From Desulfuromusa sp. (GTDB lineage: Bacteria; Desulfobacterota; Desulfuromonadia; Desulfuromonadales; Geopsychrobacteraceae): 15,934 nt of DNA. The stretch is taken from contig JAOZMV010000012.1 in the NCBI GenBank assembly GCA_029934095.1, positions 1 to 15,934 of the forward strand, written 5' to 3'. This document shows, one piece after another, positions 15,365 to 15,934 of the stretch. A model generated the notes under the pieces. It had not been told where the DNA came from. It saw only the letters and a list, made by a program, of their open reading frames with translations, and did no database searches. A program made the position numbers and the translations under genes. Positions within the stretch are counted from its first letter, which is position 1; every line of letters starts with the position of its first letter.

Positions 15365-15877
15365 ATGAGAAAGATCATTTTTGTTTTACTTACTACCTTT
15401 TTATTATCAACTCCAGCTTTTGCAGAGATGAAAGTTGCTTATGTCAATCTACAAAAGGCGTTAAATGATTCTGTGTCTGGTGCTCAAGCAAAAGTTAAGA
15501 TTGCCGCACAGGCAAAAGAGTATGAAACAGAGTTTAAGATAAAGCAGGAAGCATTCCTGAAGTTAAAGAACGAACTTGAAAAGCAGGGGGCCCTTCTTTC
15601 AGATACAGCCAAGGCGGAAAAGATAAAAGAATATCAAACCCAGGCAGCAGCTTTGCAACAATTTCAGAATGAGGCCCGCCGCCAACTGCAGCAAGAAGAT
15701 GAGAAGTATACGCAGCAGATTCTTAAAGAACTCACTGCTATTTTACAGAAATTTGGCCGTGATGGTGGCTACTCGATGATTTTTGAAAAAACTGAGGGTG
15801 GTCTTATCTATGTTGCTGCTGACATGATCGATTTGACGATTCAACTCATTGAGGCATACGACGCGAGCAAGAAGTAA
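15365..15877 (+). CDS. ompH: Periplasmic chaperone OmpH/Skp family
   Basis: 170 residues. ATG 15365 has a strong AGGAG 6 nt upstream. A signal peptide (1-20, ending TPAFA, then EMK) precedes the conserved first strand MKVAYVNLQKALNDS (22-36). A long charged Lys/Glu/Gln-rich coiled coil (about 40-125) forms the tentacle. The chain returns to the small body with YSMIFEKTEGGLIYVAADMIDLT (136-158). Skp trimers hold unfolded outer-membrane proteins in the periplasm and deliver them to BamA. The 23-nt gap after bamA and lack of a terminator between them indicate one transcript. Length and layout are typical of the family. Confidence 0.95.
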   Translation: MRKIIFVLLTTFLLSTPAFAEMKVAYVNLQKALNDSVSGAQAKVKIAAQAKEYETEFKIKQEAFLKLKNELEKQGALLSDTAKAEKIKEYQTQAAALQQFQNEARRQLQQEDEKYTQQILKELTAILQKFGRDGGYSMIFEKTEGGLIYVAADMIDLTIQLIEAYDASKK

Positions 15878-15934
15878 CAAGGAGTTTGTCGGACTATGCG
15901 GGGCGAAGCGAAAATTTGGAGGTTTGAGAACAGA
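15878..15934 (+). other. Right-edge intergenic tail, likely leader of a further gene
   Basis: The 57 nt after ompH contain no terminator, so the operon probably continues. GGAGG at 15918-15922 may serve a start just beyond the edge. An open frame also begins at ATG 15896 and has no stop before the window ends, but its nearest Shine-Dalgarno (AAGGAG 15879-15884) is too far upstream to be convincing. In related genomes lpxD often follows ompH; nothing here shows that. Confidence 0.3.

Noticed and set aside
15896..15934. Start of a new gene at ATG 15896
   Set aside because: Only 13 codons are visible, the Shine-Dalgarno spacing is poor (about 11 nt), and no family match can be judged; left as an uncertain tail.

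Overview
The window looks like chromosomal DNA of a Gram-negative, double-membraned bacterium, most likely of the Desulfuromonadales group (Geobacter/Pelobacter/Desulfuromonas relatives). This placement is an inference. It rests on the gene order lysS-lolC-lolD-bamA-ompH, on a single LolC/E-type permease, and on lipoprotein-rich operons of moderate GC. There is no phage, insertion sequence, CRISPR array or RNA gene that I can see.

Left edge (1-580, minus strand): the 5' end of a large CbrA-type protein (sodium:solute symporter domain, probably fused to a sensor kinase). It is preceded by, and overlaps by 4 nt, a small two-helix membrane protein. A 294-nt AT-rich intergenic region (581-874) with a perfect 19-nt palindrome separates it from everything else, which is all on the plus strand.

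Envelope and peptide block (875-7537): a TPR outer-membrane lipoprotein resembling LbcA, a LolB/DUF4292-like lipoprotein, then a peptide ABC transporter made of a lipoprotein solute-binding protein and the two permeases DppB and DppC. A 201-residue stand-alone GspE-N/MshEN protein sits between the two permease genes. It carries two complete copies of the 24-residue c-di-GMP-binding motif and no ATPase domain. No transporter ATPase gene is present. Stops and starts are tightly spaced or overlap through most of this block, so it probably forms one transcription unit.

Middle (7577-9322): a small NTF2-like/YchJ-like protein of unknown function, mutM (DNA glycosylase), a G-rich repeat/hairpin, and a hotdog-fold acyl-CoA thioesterase, followed by a hairpin.

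Right part (9486-15877): lysS, then the outer-membrane biogenesis genes lolC, lolD, bamA and ompH/skp. LolCD releases lipoproteins from the inner membrane, BamA inserts beta-barrels, and Skp chaperones unfolded outer-membrane proteins. A phased heptanucleotide repeat array fills the lysS-lolC gap and ends at the lolC ribosome binding site. A good sigma-70-like promoter overlaps the end of lolD, ahead of bamA.

The most interesting observation is the predicted c-di-GMP receptor encoded inside a peptide-permease operon. Next come the lbcA-lolB-like pair, the cbrX-cbrA-like pair and the heptad array.
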